DNA from: Falsiruegeria mediterranea M17 | GTDB lineage: Bacteria > Pseudomonadota > Alphaproteobacteria > Rhodobacterales > Rhodobacteraceae | Length of the DNA: 64,000 nucleotides | Reading direction: 5' to 3' | Assembly: GCF_900302455.1 (NCBI RefSeq) | Contig: NZ_ONZG01000007.1 | Span: 62,001 to 126,000 of the forward strand | In this document: positions 61,737 to 64,000 of the stretch, piece by piece | How positions within the stretch are numbered: the stretch's first letter is position 1 | How the letters are laid out: each line of letters begins with the position of its first letter | Translations under genes and position numbers: made by a program | The notes under the pieces: generated by a model | Databases searched by the model: none | What the model saw: only the letters and a program-made list of their open reading frames with translations | Told to the model about the DNA's origin: nothing

Positions 61737-64000
61737 CTCCTGCCCTGTCGCCAAAGTCTCTGAAGACGGTGTTGAGATTAGTTTTCCGAAAGAAAAGCGT
61801 GGCTTCCTGAACCGCTTCTTATCTTCTCGTGATGACACAAATTCCTTCCTACACCTTCCTGATGATCAGCGTGATCTACTCTTCGCCATTGCCGATCTCA
61901 GAAACTGGGGCGACTTGCACGAGAACGAGGTTCAAATTGAAAATGACTTTCTGCGCATTTCACACAATGCTGCGGCCAACCTTTCTTCGAATGCAGCCCA
62001 AACCCTTGGACTACCGGTAGACGTTGACCTAACTCTCAAAACGGACGTAACCGGCGTGTTAGGACACCCTGATTTTCGCCTCCACTACGAGTGGCACAGG
62101 CAAGGACAGCGGGAAATGCCACGACGAACTGGAGCATTTCTCGAAACCGCTCGTGGGATACGCAGGATCCCGCTCTGGATGAAGCGTGCACTGGACCTTG
62201 CGGACGGATTTGATCCCAACCGTCCGCTTGAAGAGCATTGGTCGGCATTGGCAGAATTCCGGCGTGCGCTGGAGCCCGATGAGATCATTCCAGACAGTCT
62301 GCCCGAAAACCAGCGGATGGCCGGGTTGGCCATGACGGCGTTTCTTCGCGGATTGCAGGTTCGCATTGCCAACCGGTTTTCAATTTCACCAGATCGCACT
62401 TTAGGGCACTTTGACATTATCCCCTACTCATCCGACAGCCTTGAGAACAATGCCATTTCCGAAGACGATATCTCCGAAAGCGACGCCGAACTGGAAGGTG
62501 AACCGCTCGCGGCATTTCAGTACAGAGTACAAGCCATCGGGGTTCGCCCAGCCTATCAACTCGGGAACAATTCCTACCTCGTAATTGACCGATCCAGCAC
62601 CCCGGTCCTTGAGGAAATGGTACGCGTACAGAATTCTGATCGAAACGAACGCAAGGCGTTCATCGAGAATCCGCGTACGTTCATCACAGAGGCTGTCAGT
62701 CGGCATCTAAAGGAAAACGGGGCTCTCGACGACCTCGACGAGGCCGAACAGCAGGAAGTGATTGAGGCAACTGCTGGCCCCGCGTTCATCGAAAGCGTTG
62801 AATACTCAGAGCGTGTGACTGGCGTTGTCATTTATGAGAAACCAACAGGCGACCGAGAGGGTAGCGGCACAGCCTGGCTTCCCGAAGTATTCCCGGAACA
62901 CATAGTTGACGCCATTGCCGAAATGCCCACTGCAGATCTCAAAACTCTGCGCGACCGAATGGCTGCAAGCCTCGAGACCAGCAACCAACCCATTGCTGCT
63001 ATTGCGGGCCAAGAGGTAGAGGTGACGGCGGCCAGGCTATCAGCCGTATCTGGCGAGCTAAATCGACGTGAGGCAGAGGATTCCGATCAAGAAATATCTT
63101 CTGATATTGAGGGTGAAGAGGACCTACATCCTGGTCCAATCATTCTCGATACACTGGACAATTTCGAAGAATTGTCGTGGCATGCCAAGCTGCATCCAAG
63201 GCATTCCGCCTTACCGATTTCTATCCCCGAAACCATCACGACTAAGCTTCGTCAGCACCAAATCGAGAGTTTCAACTGGGCAGCACAAGCTTGGTCAAGT
63301 GGACTACCCGGGATACTCAACGCAGATGAACAAGGGCTCGGCAAAACACTACAATCGATAGCTTTCCTGAACTGGCTTCAGGCTCACATGCAATCATCCG
63401 ACGCTGAAGATCGAGGCCCGATCCTGATCGTTGCCCCCACATCTCTACTCCGAAACTGGGAAGAAGAAGTGGAAAGGCACGTGGCACCTCGAAAGTTCGG
63501 CCACCTCGTTCGACTTTATGGCTCGTCTCTCTCCGGACACAAGCAGTCCGGGGCGCAAGGGACCGAAACCGGCAGTGGAATTCCCCTACTGGATTTCGAG
63601 TGGTTAACCGAAGCGATCGAGGAAGCGCGGGCTCACCGTTACTGGTTCCTAACCACCTATACTACGCTGGCAAACTATCAGCACTCTCTCGGTCGCATTC
63701 GCTTCTCAGCGCTTGTCATGGATGAGATCCAGAACATAAAGAATAAGGACACCATTGCCTCAAAAGCCGCTGAGGCAATGAACGCCGATTTTCGGATTGG
63801 TCTTACGGGTACCCCGATCGAAAACTCCGCGATGGACCTATGGACAATCATGGATCGCATTGCCCCCGGAGCGCTCGGTTCGGGGACGGATTTCAAATCA
63901 AGGTACAGAGATCCCGACGAAAGCAACATGGCCGAGTTGCACGACAGAGTTTTCAAGGGGCATGGTGGGCATCCCCCCTTGGGCCTTCGACGCCTGAAGG
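61729..64000 (+). CDS. zorD: ZorD, SNF2-type helicase/nuclease (cut by window end)
   Basis: An open frame from the ATG at 61729 (MSDSCPVAKVSEDGVEI) to the window end, 757 codons visible. After a 500-residue N-terminal region, the SNF2 helicase starts with Walker A NADEQGLGKTLQ near residue 533, then APTSLLRNW, DEIQNIKN (motif II) and LTGTPIENS (motif III). ZorD degrades or translocates on phage DNA in type I Zorya. The remaining helicase core and C-terminus lie outside the window. Confidence 0.93.
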   Translation, partial: MSDSCPVAKVSEDGVEISFPKEKRGFLNRFLSSRDDTNSFLHLPDDQRDLLFAIADLRNWGDLHENEVQIENDFLRISHNAAANLSSNAAQTLGLPVDVDLTLKTDVTGVLGHPDFRLHYEWHRQGQREMPRRTGAFLETARGIRRIPLWMKRALDLADGFDPNRPLEEHWSALAEFRRALEPDEIIPDSLPENQRMAGLAMTAFLRGLQVRIANRFSISPDRTLGHFDIIPYSSDSLENNAISEDDISESDAELEGEPLAAFQYRVQAIGVRPAYQLGNNSYLVIDRSSTPVLEEMVRVQNSDRNERKAFIENPRTFITEAVSRHLKENGALDDLDEAEQQEVIEATAGPAFIESVEYSERVTGVVIYEKPTGDREGSGTAWLPEVFPEHIVDAIAEMPTADLKTLRDRMAASLETSNQPIAAIAGQEVEVTAARLSAVSGELNRREAEDSDQEISSDIEGEEDLHPGPIILDTLDNFEELSWHAKLHPRHSALPISIPETITTKLRQHQIESFNWAAQAWSSGLPGILNADEQGLGKTLQSIAFLNWLQAHMQSSDAEDRGPILIVAPTSLLRNWEEEVERHVAPRKFGHLVRLYGSSLSGHKQSGAQGTETGSGIPLLDFEWLTEAIEEARAHRYWFLTTYTTLANYQHSLGRIRFSALVMDEIQNIKNKDTIASKAAEAMNADFRIGLTGTPIENSAMDLWTIMDRIAPGALGSGTDFKSRYRDPDESNMAELHDRVFKGHGGHPPLGLRRLK

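Noticed and set aside
20896-64000. Right attachment site of the tRNA-Asn island
   Set aside because: I looked for a repeat of the tRNA 3' end in the visible intergenic regions and saw none; the island probably extends beyond the window.

Overview
The window comes from an alphaproteobacterium, most likely a marine member of the Roseobacter group (Rhodobacteraceae). Indicators are the high-GC, strongly biased core genes; the order comEC-gltX-gltA; the purM-purN-rnd block; a corrinoid protein next to a DUF1638 protein; a small RTX protein; and two matches to the alphaproteobacterial SOS box (GTTC-N7-GTTC). This assignment is inference from gene content; no 16S gene is present.

Layout. 1-13.2 kb is ordinary chromosome: comEC (cut by the window start), gltX, gltA, an RTX-repeat protein, a radical-SAM protein with an SOS box, a corrinoid protein and DUF1638 partner, sufE, a lipoprotein, rnd, purN and purM. 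A CAU-anticodon tRNA at 13.4 kb is followed by a three-gene, Septu-like cassette (membrane hydrolase, HNH-fused ABC-type ATPase, PtuB-like HNH nuclease) with its own promoter. Core genes resume with a histidine kinase and an MBL-fold hydrolase.

A tRNA-Asn gene at 20.8 kb followed by a large tyrosine recombinase marks the left end of a genomic island that continues past the end of the window; no right attachment site was found. The island is mostly defence and mobility genes: (1) a 5-methylcytosine DNA methyltransferase divergent from a MIG-type T:G mismatch glycosylase, facing a three-gene operon with a P-loop ATPase, an unknown protein and a 1839-residue nuclease/HerA-type ATPase, in the size order of DndF-G-H; (2) an intact IS66 element with a perfect 8-bp target duplication just upstream of that operon; (3) a recombination module with a P-loop protein, an excisionase-like HTH protein, two overlapping tyrosine recombinases and small proteins of unknown function; (4) a PD-(D/E)XK nuclease gene between two ~110-bp direct repeats; (5) a WYL regulator followed by a translationally coupled operon of SbcD-like, SbcC-like, nuclease-helicase and HEPN proteins, preceded by an SOS box; (6) a type I Zorya system (zorA-B-C-D, zorD cut by the window end).

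How the genes may work together. The methyltransferase would mark self DNA, the glycosylase would repair T:G mismatches from deaminated 5-methylcytosine, and the opposing ATPase/nuclease operon is a plausible restriction arm. The SbcCD-like operon looks like a DNA-end-sensing, DNA-degrading machine with a HEPN RNase as possible abortive effector; SOS and WYL control would tie it to DNA damage. Zorya is an established membrane-anchored anti-phage system. The best candidates for undescribed systems are the WYL/SbcCD/nuclease-helicase/HEPN operon, the methyltransferase/glycosylase/DndFGH-like cluster, and the hydrolase-containing Septu variant.
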